64,000 nucleotides of DNA from Streptomyces sp. Ru62 (lineage in GTDB: Bacteria; Actinomycetota; Actinomycetes; Streptomycetales; Streptomycetaceae): NCBI RefSeq assembly GCF_002920615.1, contig NZ_PQSU01000002.1:186001-250000 (forward strand), read 5' to 3'. Position 1 is the first letter of the stretch. Each line of letters starts with the position of its first letter. Position numbers and translations under genes: made by a program. The notes beneath the pieces are model-generated. The model searched no databases. It was not told the DNA's origin and worked only from the letters and a program-made list of their open reading frames with translations. Positions 8,077-17,019 of this stretch are shown one piece after another.

Positions 8077-9330
8077 TCAGTCACCGACCCCCGGCGTGAT
8101 CTTCACCGTCCACGCCCCGGATGCCGTCCGGCCCTCCGCCTCCACCTTCACGCCCTCCCCGGGGACCGTGAAGCTCTCCCCGAGGGAGACCGGCGCGTCG
8201 GCGAGGGGGGCGTAGACCGAGTTCTCCCAGCAGGCCTCGGTGCGCGGGTGGGCGTCCACCACCTGGATCGGGCCGTCACCGGACTCGGCGGCGCCGCGCA
8301 CCCGGTAGACCAGGATGCCCTGCCGGCAGGACGCCCGGTCGTTTCCGGCCGCGTCGCGTGCTTCGAAGGCGAGGGCGGTCTCCGGGCCGGTGCGCACCAC
8401 GGCCAGCTTGACGCCGTGACCGAGGCCGAAGCCGGGGGTGTCGCCCGCCCCCGGCACCGGCACGCCGGGCGCGGCCGCGAGGGGCTCCAGGGTGAGGCGG
8501 GTCGGCGTGGTGCCGCGCACGCACACCACCTGGCGCGGATCCAGCCAGCCGAGCCGCCACTTGTGCCAGGCGAACAGGTCGGGCGCCAGACCGAACTGGC
8601 TGCCCATCAGGTCCCAGTCACCCACATAGGTGTCCCAGTCCCCCTTGCCGTCGACCGGGCGGTGGTAGAGGTCGGGCAGGTCGAAGACATGGCCGGTCTC
8701 GTGGGCGAGGACCAGCCGGTCCGGCGGATGGTGCTCGAACACGGTGACGACCCGCCGGACAGCGGTGCCGTCGACGCGCAGGGGTGTTTCCAGGTTGACG
8801 ACCTTCGTGGCGTCCGAGTCGACGCCGGGGGCGTCCGGGTCGGCGACGAGGTACACGACCGGGTAGCGCGAGAAGTCGACCTCCTTGTCGGCCACGGCGA
8901 ACGCGTCGCGCAGATAGGCGGCCCGGTCCTCCGCGTCCCAGTCCCGCCGCATGGCGTACGAGGTCGACGGGCGCGGCATGCGCAGCCAGTGCTTCAGCGG
9001 GTGCGGGCGCAGGGTGAACCTGCCGTAGGACGCCTGTGCGTAGAAGCGGCTGGTGGCCGGGAAGTGGTCGGCGGCCAGTTCGGCGGGGGTGGTGCGCGGG
9101 GTGGCGTCCGGGAAGGAGAGGAAGATCAGTACGGCGTCCAGCGTGCCGGTGGGGCGGGTGTAGCGGGGGTTCCAGCTGTCGACGCCCTCCGAGTGGTGGG
9201 CCTCGGTGCGGTGCAGGGCGCAGGGCGCGGGCGAGAAGGGCTCGGCGGCCGACGGGCCGCCGAGGATCGAGGTCGCGGCGAGCGCCGACATCGTGGTGCA
9301 CACGGCGGCGGTGCTGCGCAGCTTGGGCAC
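8077..9330 (-). CDS. secreted M6-family metalloprotease
   Basis: A secreted zinc peptidase of about 417 residues, related to the immune inhibitor A (M6) group. The zinc site HETGHVFDLPD is at 210-220, followed by the GDWDLMGS segment that forms the downstream Met-turn region. The N-terminus has a basic start, a hydrophobic core and an Ala-x-Ala-like cleavage site near residue 30 (GGPSAAE), so it is exported by Sec. I prefer the GTG start at 9330 because GGAGG lies 8 nt upstream; the ATG two codons earlier is only 2 nt from the same ribosome-binding site. It is a single-gene unit facing the tRNA-Lys terminator. Confidence 0.85.
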   Translation of the reverse strand: MPKLRSTAAVCTTMSALAATSILGGPSAAEPFSPAPCALHRTEAHHSEGVDSWNPRYTRPTGTLDAVLIFLSFPDATPRTTPAELAADHFPATSRFYAQASYGRFTLRPHPLKHWLRMPRPSTSYAMRRDWDAEDRAAYLRDAFAVADKEVDFSRYPVVYLVADPDAPGVDSDATKVVNLETPLRVDGTAVRRVVTVFEHHPPDRLVLAHETGHVFDLPDLYHRPVDGKGDWDTYVGDWDLMGSQFGLAPDLFAWHKWRLGWLDPRQVVCVRGTTPTRLTLEPLAAAPGVPVPGAGDTPGFGLGHGVKLAVVRTGPETALAFEARDAAGNDRASCRQGILVYRVRGAAESGDGPIQVVDAHPRTEACWENSVYAPLADAPVSLGESFTVPGEGVKVEAEGRTASGAWTVKITPGVGD

Positions 9331-9336
9331 GGACAT

Positions 9337-9666
9337 GACCTCCGGATACGGTTCGGGACCCGCACCCAGATTGCTGGCAATCGATGTGTTTTGCCCTGTT
9401 TACCTGCACCAGAAGGGTGAGCGCGCCCCCATTGCGCCCCGGCGCGCCCCGGCGCTCGACATCCCCGAAACACTCACGGAACGTCACAACTGGTCGGGGG
9501 CCTGAAGAACCCGTCCAGGTGCGGGCAGAAACGATCTGTCAGAACCTGTGCTCGGTCCGGGACACTGGACACTGGCTGGAAGGGCCCGGAGCCAGCCTCT
9601 ATGATCGGCACACTTTCCGGCACGGACAGGCACGGACACAGATCGAGTGCACTGCGGGAGCGAGCG
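9337..9666. promoter_or_regulatory. divergent intergenic region between M6 protease and cdgA-like gene
   Basis: This spacer carries the promoters of both divergent genes. It contains a tandem GACACTGGACACTGG (9561-9575), which holds two GACAC cores of the kind bound by WhiA, and a TCACAACTGGTC element (9484-9495) with the AC-N5-GT spacing of a BldD half-site pair. A TATGAT hexamer (9600-9605) could serve as a -10 box. Orthologues of the downstream gene are known BldD targets, but these site calls are by eye only and weak. Confidence 0.25.
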
Positions 9667-11469
9667 GTGAGCGGAACGTCCGAAGGGCCGACGCCCGCGG
9701 CAGACCTCGACCGGTCAGCCGTCACAGACAGTCACTACACCACCTACCACCGTGTCTTCGCGACAGCCCCGCTCGCCATGGCGGTCGTGGCGCCCGAGGG
9801 ACTCGTCGTCAGCGCCAACACCGCCCTCGGTGACCTGCTCGGCGCCGACCCCGGCACCCTCGTCGGGCGGGTCGCCGCCGACCTGGTGGACCTGGCCGCG
9901 GACGCCCGTAGCCGGCACGCCTACCGCGAGGTGCTGCGCGGCCGGCAGGCCCGCCTGCGCTGCACCCGCAGGCTGAAGCACCCCGAGGGGCACTCGCTGT
10001 GGGTGCAGGTCACCGTCGCCCCGCTGACCGGCGAACCCGGCGTCCTGCTGTCGGTCGCCGACATCAGCTCACGGCGCGAACTCCAGGCCCGGCTACGGCA
10101 CTTGCAGATGCACGACCCGGTGACCCGGCTGCCCAACCGCACGCTGTTCTTCGAGCGCCTGACGGCCGCGCTGGAGGCGGAGTCGTACGAGGAGAGCGGC
10201 ACCGGCCGGATCGGCCTGTGCTATCTGGACCTCGACGGCTTCAAGGCGGTCAACGACACCCTCGGCCACCGCGTCGGCGACCGGCTCCTCGCGGCCGTCG
10301 CCGAGCGCCTGACCCGGGTCGCCGACGAGACGGGGTACGCCCGCGCCGCCACCCCCCTCGTGGCCCGGCTCGGCGGCGACGAGTTCGCCCTGCTGGTGGA
10401 GGACTCCACCGGCACCGAACAGCTCGCCGACCTCGCCGAGTCCGCGCTGAAGGCACTGGAGGAACCCTTCGATCTGGCCGGTCAGCGGCTGTCGTTGACC
10501 GCGTCCATCGGCGTCGTCGAGCGGCACGCGGCCGGCACGACGGCCACCGGGCTGATGCAGGCGGCCGATACGACCCTGTACTGGGCCAAGGCCGACGGCA
10601 AGGGCCGCTGGACCCTGTTCGACCCCGAGCGCAACGCCCACCGGATGACCCGTCAGGCCCTGTCCTCCACCCTGCGGCCAGCCATCGAACGCGAGGAATT
10701 CGCCCTGGAGTACCAGCCGTTGGTGGCTATGGAGGACGGCCGGCTCAACGGCGTCGAGGCCCTGATCCGCTGGCACCACCCCCAGTTCGGCACCTTGACG
10801 CCGAATCGGTTCATCGGACTGGCCGAGGAGGACGGCTCGATCGTGCAGCTCGGCCGCTGGGCGCTGCACACCGCCTGCCGGCAGGCCCGCCGCTGGCAGC
10901 TGGACCACCCCGGCGAACCGCCCATCTTCGTCAGCGTCAACGTCGCCGTACGGCAGGTGTGGGACTCCGACCTGGTGGCCGACGTGGCGGAGATCCTCGC
11001 CGACACCGGACTCGCCCCGCAGCTGCTCCAACTGGAGCTGACCGAGTCGGCGGTCATGGGCTCGGCCGGACGCCCGCTCCAGGCCCTTCAGGCCCTCAGC
11101 GACATGGGCGTGCGCATCGCCATCGACGACTTCGGCACCGGCTACTCGAACCTCGCCTATCTGAGCCGGCTGCCGGTCTCCACGCTGAAGCTGGACGGCT
11201 CCTTCGTGCGGGGCTTCCAGTACGACGGCGACAAGAAGGCGATCGCCCCGAACCCGGCCGACGAGGTCATCGTGGAGGCGATGATCCAGCTCGCCCACCG
11301 GCTCGGTCTGACGGTCACCGCGGAGTGCGTGGAGACCTCCGCCCAGGCCACCCGGCTGCGCCGGATCGGCTGCGACACCGGGCAGGGCTGGCTGTACTCC
11401 CGCCCGGTGCCGCCGGATCGTATCTCCGAGCTGCTGGGGGCGCAGGCCTACGCGGTCGGCAATCCGTAG
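9667..11469 (+). CDS. cdgA: PAS-GGDEF-EAL cyclic-di-GMP turnover protein (CdgA-like)
   Basis: A 600-residue cytoplasmic protein with an N-terminal PAS domain (about 25-130), a GGDEF diguanylate cyclase domain with an intact GGDEF at 236-240, and an EAL phosphodiesterase domain with EAL at 364-366, DDFGTGYS from 487 and a late ECVE and QG-P pair. Both active sites look complete. The RxxD inhibitory site normally just before GGDEF is absent, so product inhibition is unlikely. I chose the GTG with GGGAG 6 nt upstream; an ATG at 9601 would add 22 residues. PAS-GGDEF-EAL architecture and location near adpA and ceb genes fit CdgA, a developmental regulator and BldD target in S. coelicolor. The net enzymatic direction cannot be told. 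Confidence 0.85.
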   Translation: MSGTSEGPTPAADLDRSAVTDSHYTTYHRVFATAPLAMAVVAPEGLVVSANTALGDLLGADPGTLVGRVAADLVDLAADARSRHAYREVLRGRQARLRCTRRLKHPEGHSLWVQVTVAPLTGEPGVLLSVADISSRRELQARLRHLQMHDPVTRLPNRTLFFERLTAALEAESYEESGTGRIGLCYLDLDGFKAVNDTLGHRVGDRLLAAVAERLTRVADETGYARAATPLVARLGGDEFALLVEDSTGTEQLADLAESALKALEEPFDLAGQRLSLTASIGVVERHAAGTTATGLMQAADTTLYWAKADGKGRWTLFDPERNAHRMTRQALSSTLRPAIEREEFALEYQPLVAMEDGRLNGVEALIRWHHPQFGTLTPNRFIGLAEEDGSIVQLGRWALHTACRQARRWQLDHPGEPPIFVSVNVAVRQVWDSDLVADVAEILADTGLAPQLLQLELTESAVMGSAGRPLQALQALSDMGVRIAIDDFGTGYSNLAYLSRLPVSTLKLDGSFVRGFQYDGDKKAIAPNPADEVIVEAMIQLAHRLGLTVTAECVETSAQATRLRRIGCDTGQGWLYSRPVPPDRISELLGAQAYAVGNP

Positions 11470-12545
11470 GCGTCCGCGATCAGCTCGTAGGAGCGCAGGC
11501 GGAGTTCACCGCGGTGCGCGTGCGAGGTGATCATCAGCTCGTCGGCGCCGGTGCGCTTGTGCAGGTCGTCCAGTCCGGCGCGGACCTCGTCGGCCGTGCC
11601 GTGCACGATGTTGGCCGTCCAGGAGGCGACGAACTCCTCCTCCATCGGGCTGAACTCGTGCCGCTCGGCCTCCTCCGGGTCGGGGAACAGACCGGGGCGG
11701 CCGGTGCGCAGCCGGACCATGTTCAGCGCCATCGCCCGGCTCTGCCGGCGGGCCTCCCGCTCGTCGTCCGTGGCGAGGGCGGAGACGCCGATGAGGGCGT
11801 ACGGCTCGGAGAGGACGGCGGAGGGGCGGAAGGACTCCCGGTACAGCTCCAGCGCCGGGATGGTGTTCTGCGCGGAGAAGTGGTGCGCGAAGGCGAACGG
11901 CAGACCGAGCAGGCCGGCCAGGCGGGCGCTGAAGCCGGAGGAGCCGAGCAGCCAGACCGGCGGCCGGTGCGGCGACTGGACCCCGCCGGGGGTGCTGCCC
12001 TGGATGGGTCCCGGGATCGCGTGGATGCGGCGGTACGGGTGTCCGTCCGGGAAGTCGTCGTCCAGGAACCGGGTCAGCTCCGCGAGCTGCTGCGGGAAGT
12101 CGTCGGCGCCCTCGTTGAGGGTGTCGGTACGGCGCAGGGCCGCGGCCGTGGCCCCGTCCGTGCCCGGCGCCCGGCCGAGGCCCAGGTCGACCCGGCCCGG
12201 GGCCAGCGCCTCCAGCGTGCCGAACTGCTCGGCGATCACCAGCGGGGCGTGGTTGGGCAGCATGACGCCGCCCGAGCCGAGCCGGATGCGGTCGGTGTGG
12301 GCGGCGAGGTGGGCGAGGATCACGGCCGGGGAGGAGGAGGCCACACCCGGCATGGAGTGGTGCTCGGCGACCCAGTACCGGTGGAAGCCGCGGGACTCCG
12401 TGAACCGGGCGAGCGCGACGCTGGTGCGCAGGGCGTCGGTGGCGGTACTGCCCGCGCCGACGGTCACCAGGTCCAGTACGGAGAGGGGGGCGGGGGCGGT
12501 GCCGAGCGTGCTGCCCCGGATCTCGTCTGCCTCGTCTGCCGACAC
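11448..12545 (-). CDS. LLM class flavin-dependent oxidoreductase
   Basis: A 365-residue luciferase-like monooxygenase of the MsnO8/YwcH type, expected to use reduced FMN with an unknown substrate in the cytoplasm. Typical marks are HRYWVAEHH near residue 55-65, SGGVMLPNH, the [14 protein letters not shown] loop and the late AHHFSAQNT. The start is the GTG with a perfect AGGAGG 8 nt upstream; an in-frame ATG 13 codons earlier has none. Its 3' end overlaps the convergent cdgA-like gene by 22 bp. It lies downstream of, and on the same strand as, the nuclease/helicase operon, separated from it by the 105-bp repeats. Confidence 0.85.
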   Translation of the reverse strand: MSADEADEIRGSTLGTAPAPLSVLDLVTVGAGSTATDALRTSVALARFTESRGFHRYWVAEHHSMPGVASSSPAVILAHLAAHTDRIRLGSGGVMLPNHAPLVIAEQFGTLEALAPGRVDLGLGRAPGTDGATAAALRRTDTLNEGADDFPQQLAELTRFLDDDFPDGHPYRRIHAIPGPIQGSTPGGVQSPHRPPVWLLGSSGFSARLAGLLGLPFAFAHHFSAQNTIPALELYRESFRPSAVLSEPYALIGVSALATDDEREARRQSRAMALNMVRLRTGRPGLFPDPEEAERHEFSPMEEEFVASWTANIVHGTADEVRAGLDDLHKRTGADELMITSHAHRGELRLRSYELIADAYGLPTA

Positions 12546-12622
12546 GGTGTGCGCCTCCTGATGCGAGCGTGAGCTGTCCTGCAACGCCTAACAGGAGAGA
12601 GTCCCCGCTTGTTCCCGGAGAC

Positions 12623-12727
12623 CGGCGTCCGCGTGGGAGGCACCGGGGTGTCGGTCAGGGGCGCCAGGTCACCCGGTGTTCCCTGAGGTGGGACAGGACC
12701 GCGTGGTTCGCCTCCCAGCCGTCCGGG
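12623..12727. repeat. 105-bp perfect direct repeat, copy 1 (orphan copy of helicase 3' end)
   Basis: This 105-bp segment is identical to 12790-12894. It carries a second, unattached copy of the last 24 codons or so of the helicase gene including its stop, plus about 32 bp of downstream sequence. It lies beyond the real stop codon, between the helicase gene and the flavin oxidoreductase gene. The 62 bp separating the copies include a hairpin GCCGGAC-TCC-GTCCGGC (12757-12773). The arrangement is a recent tandem duplication of 167 bp, since no substitution separates the copies. Confidence 0.9.
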
Positions 12728-12789
12728 CTGTGACCATCGGCCGCCTGCGGCGGGGTGCCGGACTCCGTCCGGCGGAGGGGTGCGGCGGT

Positions 12790-12894
12790 CGGCGTCCGCG
12801 TGGGAGGCACCGGGGTGTCGGTCAGGGGCGCCAGGTCACCCGGTGTTCCCTGAGGTGGGACAGGACCGCGTGGTTCGCCTCCCAGCCGTCCGGG
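12790..12894. repeat. 105-bp perfect direct repeat, copy 2 (within helicase 3' end)
   Basis: The copy that is still joined to the helicase reading frame. Bases 12822-12894 encode the helicase C-terminus (ending HLREHRVTWRP) and 12790-12821 lie after its stop. It is identical over 105 bp to the copy at 12623-12727, offset 167 bp. Confidence 0.9.
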
Positions 12895-14159
12895 AACTTC
12901 ACCAGTGTTCCCAGCTGGACCGGTTCCGTGGAGGGGTAGTCGTCCAGCAGGTCGGTCACCCCGGCGCGGCAGATCATGATGCAGGCGTGCCGGTGACGGG
13001 AGGACAGGACGCACAGGCGGCCCGTCTCCAGGTGGAAGGCGGTGGCGTCGGGGCGGCCGGAGAGCGGGTGGAGGACGACCGTGACGTCGTACTCGCGGCC
13101 CTGGAGGCGGTTCGCCGTGTCGACGGTCACGTCCGGGACGCCGAGGTCGGCGAGGGCTGCGCGGATCGCCGCCGCCTGGTCGCGGTGGGCCGTGCCCACG
13201 GCGATGCGGTCGGCCGTCAGGGGGGTGGGATCCGGTGCGCGCTCCGACACCGCCGCGCCACCCCGGTCCAGCAGCCGGCGGACCACCGTCGCCACCGCCC
13301 GGACCGCCTCCGGATCCGTGCGCGGGGTGTGCCGGGCGGGCAGCTCCAGCAGGCCCCAGCCGGACTCCGCGGCCTCGTCGACCACCCGGTCCGGGCCGGA
13401 GCCGTCGGAGGGGACGGCGAAGGTCAGACGGCGGTCCCCGTGGGACGTGCCGCTGCGGAACGGGGTGTAGGGGTAGAACGCGGTCGAGACCAGGGGCGCC
13501 GCCGAGGCCGGCAGGCGCCAGGAGACCGGCAGACGGTGCTGGGGGAGCTCCGGGTTGTGGGCCAGAAGGGTGGTGACCGCCGAGGCCGAGGGGTCGTACG
13601 ACAGGCCCGCCCACTGCTCGCTGCCGACGATGGAGAAGGGGTCGAGCTGACCCGGGTCGCCCACGAACAGCGCCCGTTCGAACAGCCCGGCCACGGCGAG
13701 CAGGGAGTCGGAGCGCATCTGGTACGCCTCGTCCACGATCGCGTGCCGCCAGGGCTCGTCCACCTTCACGTGCGCCCACTTGGCGGCCGTGGAGAGCACC
13801 ACCGGCAGACCGGTGAGGTCGGCCGCCTTCGCCGAGGTGCGGACCTGCGGCAAGGCGTCCAGCGCGGAGTCGTACGCGTCGGCGTCGCTGCTGTGCAGAC
13901 GGCCGAGGGGCAGCTCCGGGTCCTTCTCGGCCAGACGCAGGACCAGGTCGTCGACCTGGGCGTTCGTCTGGGCCACGATCATCAGCGGGCGCCCGGCACC
14001 GGCGAGTTCGAGGGCCGCGCGGACCACCAGAGTCGACTTGCCGGCGCCCGGCGGGGAGTCCACCACCACGCCCCGCTCGGCGCCGTGCAGCGTGTCGTGG
14101 AGGATCGCGTCGGTGGCGCGGCCGGCCGCGGCTCCGGGGTCGAAGTCGACGGTCGTCAC
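12822..14159 (-). CDS. SF1 (DNA2/UPF1-like) helicase motor
   Basis: A 445-residue ATPase with the full series of superfamily 1 helicase motifs: Walker A PPGAGKST (36-43), motif Ia AQTNAQVDD, motif II VDEAYQ (142-147), motif III VGDPGQLDP (166-174), then VSWRLP, motif V with NRLQGREYDVTVV and motif VI LSSRHRHA. Spacing and motif V (QGxExD) place it with the DNA2/UPF1 group, but it lacks the extra beta-barrel insertions and nuclease domain of Dna2. The GTG start overlaps the upstream stop as GTGA, so it is translated with the 529-residue protein. The last 73 bp are part of a 105-bp perfect duplication. Likely acts with the upstream nuclease on DNA or RNA ends. Confidence 0.85.
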   Translation of the reverse strand: MTTVDFDPGAAAGRATDAILHDTLHGAERGVVVDSPPGAGKSTLVVRAALELAGAGRPLMIVAQTNAQVDDLVLRLAEKDPELPLGRLHSSDADAYDSALDALPQVRTSAKAADLTGLPVVLSTAAKWAHVKVDEPWRHAIVDEAYQMRSDSLLAVAGLFERALFVGDPGQLDPFSIVGSEQWAGLSYDPSASAVTTLLAHNPELPQHRLPVSWRLPASAAPLVSTAFYPYTPFRSGTSHGDRRLTFAVPSDGSGPDRVVDEAAESGWGLLELPARHTPRTDPEAVRAVATVVRRLLDRGGAAVSERAPDPTPLTADRIAVGTAHRDQAAAIRAALADLGVPDVTVDTANRLQGREYDVTVVLHPLSGRPDATAFHLETGRLCVLSSRHRHACIMICRAGVTDLLDDYPSTEPVQLGTLVKFPDGWEANHAVLSHLREHRVTWRP

Positions 14160-15745
14160 AGCACGTCCTCCTCGGTCACGGTGTCGGGGGCCTCCGGCGC
14201 CGGCTCGCCCGGCGGGCCGCCGTGCGTCCACGGGGTCTCCTCCGGGTCGGGCAGCTTCGCGCCGCCGCGCTGCTCGTGCTCGAACAGGGTGAAGCAGACC
14301 CGGTCGCCCTTCTCCGGCACCGAGCCGGGCTCCGGCTCCTTCCCGCGGCCCATCTTGTCCAGGACGCGCAGCACCAGCACGCCGTCGGCCTCCTGACCGA
14401 CGAACTCCGCCGACTGCGGCTTGCCGCCCAGCGAGCGGTACACCTTCCCCCGCTCCGCCAGATGCGGCCGGTCGTCCGTGCGGACCGTCACCAGCGGGCG
14501 CGGGCTCGGCCGCTTGCCCTCGCTGTACGCCATCACGACGTCGGTCACCTCACCCGCGAACGCCTCCCCGGCCAGCCGCCGCCCCGCCATCACCAGCGGG
14601 TCGTCCAGCGCCTCCTGCGCCTCCAGCCGGGCCTGCTCACGCTCGCGCGTGGCCAGCTTGTTCGCCGCCGTCACCGCGTCGTCCCGGCGCGGCTGCGGGG
14701 GCTCACCGGCCAGCACCCGGTCCCGGTGCCCGGTGAACGACCAGCGGTCCCGGGTCCAGCGCCCTTCCACGTGCGCCCCCTCCGGCAGCGCCCGCAGCAG
14801 GTCCAGGCCCCGCCACACCGCGTCCCAGGTGGGCCGGGTACGGCTCTCGACCAGGTCGCGGACCTCCCGCTCGGCCCGGGTGAGCGCGGCCAGCCGGTCG
14901 TCGGCCTCCAACGGGTCCTCGGCGGCGGCCAGGGCCGTCCGCGCGCGGTCGTAGCGCTCGATCGCCGGGGCCAGCAGCCTGTTGTCGAACGCCGGGTCCG
15001 TGGCGGGACCGGCCGGCGGGCACAGCAACTGGCCGTCGGCGTCCCTGGCGAGTTCCGCCCGGCGGGCCGCCTCGGCGCCGGTCAGGCCCTCCGGGGGGTC
15101 GATCCAGGCCAGCAGCGCGCCCAGGTGCTCGTCCTCCAGGCCGGACTGGCCGGTCGCCCAGTGCCGGGACAGCACATCGGTCAGGGCGAGCAGCAGCGAG
15201 GAGCCCGGGACCCGGGCCCGCTCGCCGTAGTGGGTCAGCCAGCGGCCGAGCAGCGGCACCCGGGGCGGCGCCGGATAGGGCGCGTCCGGGTCCTGCTCGG
15301 CGGTGCGCCGGAACCGCATCGAGCGGCCCAGCAGCCGTACGAAGTCCAGGCCCGTGCGGCTCGGCACGATCAGCTGGGGCGCGTCCGCGCACAGCTCGGC
15401 CGCCACCTTGACCCGCTTGCCGGTCTCCGGGTCGGTCTCCGTGCGCTCGGCCGCCTCCACCGAGTCGGCGTAGGCGTCGATGTAGGGCAGGACGACGTCG
15501 GCCAGGTCGGCGAGGAACGTGAAGCGCAGATCGCGGTCGCGGGGCTGCGGGACGACCAGCAGCCGGGGCGCGTCCCGGTCGGTGCCGACCAGCGCGCCGA
15601 GCGGGGCACCCGTCTCACCGGCCGTGGTGAGCGGCACGAACACCAGCGGGTGGTCGGACAGGTGCCGGTGCCGGACGGTCGCGGCGGGCTGCGCCCGGCC
15701 CGTGCCGACGGCTTCCAGCCGGGCGAGGGTGGTGATCAGGGACAC
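14156..15745 (-). CDS. unknown protein between nuclease and helicase genes
   Basis: A 529-residue cytoplasmic protein with no family I can name. The centre (about 250-400) is helical and very rich in Ala, Arg and Glu and may be coiled coil. The C-terminal part (about 420-490) looks like an all-beta barrel, with alternating short strands such as PLVTVRT, GVLVLRVLDK and GDRVCFTLFE, similar in place and size to the OB-like barrel that precedes the motor in UPF1/Dna2 helicases. Its GTG start lies inside the nuclease gene (10-bp overlap), and its stop overlaps the helicase start. The tight coupling implies a fixed-ratio complex. The barrel assignment is my inference. Confidence 0.75.
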   Translation of the reverse strand: MSLITTLARLEAVGTGRAQPAATVRHRHLSDHPLVFVPLTTAGETGAPLGALVGTDRDAPRLLVVPQPRDRDLRFTFLADLADVVLPYIDAYADSVEAAERTETDPETGKRVKVAAELCADAPQLIVPSRTGLDFVRLLGRSMRFRRTAEQDPDAPYPAPPRVPLLGRWLTHYGERARVPGSSLLLALTDVLSRHWATGQSGLEDEHLGALLAWIDPPEGLTGAEAARRAELARDADGQLLCPPAGPATDPAFDNRLLAPAIERYDRARTALAAAEDPLEADDRLAALTRAEREVRDLVESRTRPTWDAVWRGLDLLRALPEGAHVEGRWTRDRWSFTGHRDRVLAGEPPQPRRDDAVTAANKLATREREQARLEAQEALDDPLVMAGRRLAGEAFAGEVTDVVMAYSEGKRPSPRPLVTVRTDDRPHLAERGKVYRSLGGKPQSAEFVGQEADGVLVLRVLDKMGRGKEPEPGSVPEKGDRVCFTLFEHEQRGGAKLPDPEETPWTHGGPPGEPAPEAPDTVTEEDVL

Positions 15746-17019
15746 GGGACCGCCTCCCGGGCCTCCCGGGCCTCCGCCAGGGCCTCCGCGCGCAGGGCCG
15801 CCGCCCGGCGCAGCGCGGCCACCGCCGGGTCGTCCGGGTCCCCGCTCTCACCGTGGGCCGCCGCCAGGACCTCCTCGACCGTGGCCAGTCCGCCCAGCTC
15901 GGCCCGCAGCGGCCGGCCGAGCCGGGTGACCGCGCCGGCCGCCCGGGCCCGCTCCCGGCAGTGGAAGGCCAGCTCGCAGGCGGACAGGCACTCGGGCGCG
16001 TACGTCGCCGGAACCGCCTCCACGGCCGCCGTCAGCTCCTCGGCGGGCCGGTCGGGCGCGAAGCACGTGCCCTCGGGCAGGGCGTCGGCGATCTCCTCGA
16101 CGCGGGTGAGCCGGGCCAGCTGGCGGGCGGTGACCGCGCGCTGCTTGCGGACGTCCACGGCGGAGCCCGCGGGCAGGTTGGAGAAGTCCTTGGGGCACAC
16201 CAGCAGCACCTGGTGGCGCACCCGCGGCACCGGAGCGCTCCCCGGGTCGTGTTCCTCCGGCTCCCTCCGCGGGGCGTGCCCCTCCGGCTCCCGCTGCGGG
16301 TCGTGCTCCTGCGGCTCCGCGCCGAGACGCCTCGCGACCTCCTCCAGGGCGAGCACGTACACCGCCGCCTGGCGGGCCGCCGCGCCCACCTTCGCCGGGT
16401 CCGCGGCGCCGTCCACCATCGGGAAGGACTTGATCTCCACCACCGACCAGCTCCCGTCCGGGTGCACCACGACCGCGTCCGGCTCCAGGAACGCGAGCGA
16501 ACCGGCCACGTCCAGGGCGAGCATCGGATGGTCCAGGAGCGTCCAGCCGCCGGCCCGTGTGGCCTCGCGCAGCGCCAGCGCCGTACGGGCCGTGCGTCCC
16601 TCGGGGCCGTGCGCGGTCAGGTCGGGTACGGCCGCCGTGGCGGGCGGTTCGGCGCCGGGGTCGAGCCGGGCGTGCGCCAGCCGCAACAGCTCGGCGCCGC
16701 CGTCCGCCTTGACCCGGGCCTCGAACGCGTTGCCCCGGGTCAGCGCGAACTGCGACTGCCCGAAACCGGACGGCGCGCCCAGCGCGCCGGCCAGCTTGGC
16801 CTTGTCCACCCCGGCGCCGTCCAGGATCGCCCGCCGGGAGCAGCCCGGGTTCGCGGCGAGCGCCGCGAGGGCGCGGGCGTCCAGGGCCTTGGCCGGTACC
16901 TCGGGACCGCGCAGCTCAGCGAGCCGGTGCCGGAGCCCCTTCGCCCGCGTCGCTGGGGGAGGCGTCCGGTCCGGCCGCGGGGTCGAGCCGCGACTCGCGC
17001 TGCCGTGGAATTCGCTCAC
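15736..17019 (-). CDS. Cas4/RecB-like PD-(D/E)XK nuclease with a putative iron-sulfur cluster
   Basis: A 427-residue protein. The nuclease core shows a G-x-x-x-E element (RGNAFE, 95-100), Asp181 (LEPDAVVV), the Glu-x-Lys pair in VVEIKSF (195-197) and the QxxxY motif (217-221), which together define the RecB/Cas4 fold. Four cysteines sit where AddB, Cas4 and Dna2 bind 4Fe-4S: Cys60, and Cys344, Cys348 and Cys354 in a C-x3-C-x5-C cluster. An acidic, His/Pro-rich repeat (about 235-260) interrupts the core. The GTG start gives a 104-bp overlap with the end of the PAP2 gene, in another frame; no later start is evident. First gene of the nuclease-unknown-helicase operon, resembling TM0106-type RecB nucleases that accompany helicases. 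Confidence 0.8.
   Translation of the reverse strand: MSEFHGSASRGSTPRPDRTPPPATRAKGLRHRLAELRGPEVPAKALDARALAALAANPGCSRRAILDGAGVDKAKLAGALGAPSGFGQSQFALTRGNAFEARVKADGGAELLRLAHARLDPGAEPPATAAVPDLTAHGPEGRTARTALALREATRAGGWTLLDHPMLALDVAGSLAFLEPDAVVVHPDGSWSVVEIKSFPMVDGAADPAKVGAAARQAAVYVLALEEVARRLGAEPQEHDPQREPEGHAPRREPEEHDPGSAPVPRVRHQVLLVCPKDFSNLPAGSAVDVRKQRAVTARQLARLTRVEEIADALPEGTCFAPDRPAEELTAAVEAVPATYAPECLSACELAFHCRERARAAGAVTRLGRPLRAELGGLATVEEVLAAAHGESGDPDDPAVAALRRAAALRAEALAEAREAREAVPCP

Noticed and set aside
12655..13779. A 374-codon frame reading through the 105-bp repeat
   Set aside because: It is an alternate frame inside the helicase gene that only ends in the duplicated tail; amino acid composition is Pro/Arg/Gly-rich and non-natural.
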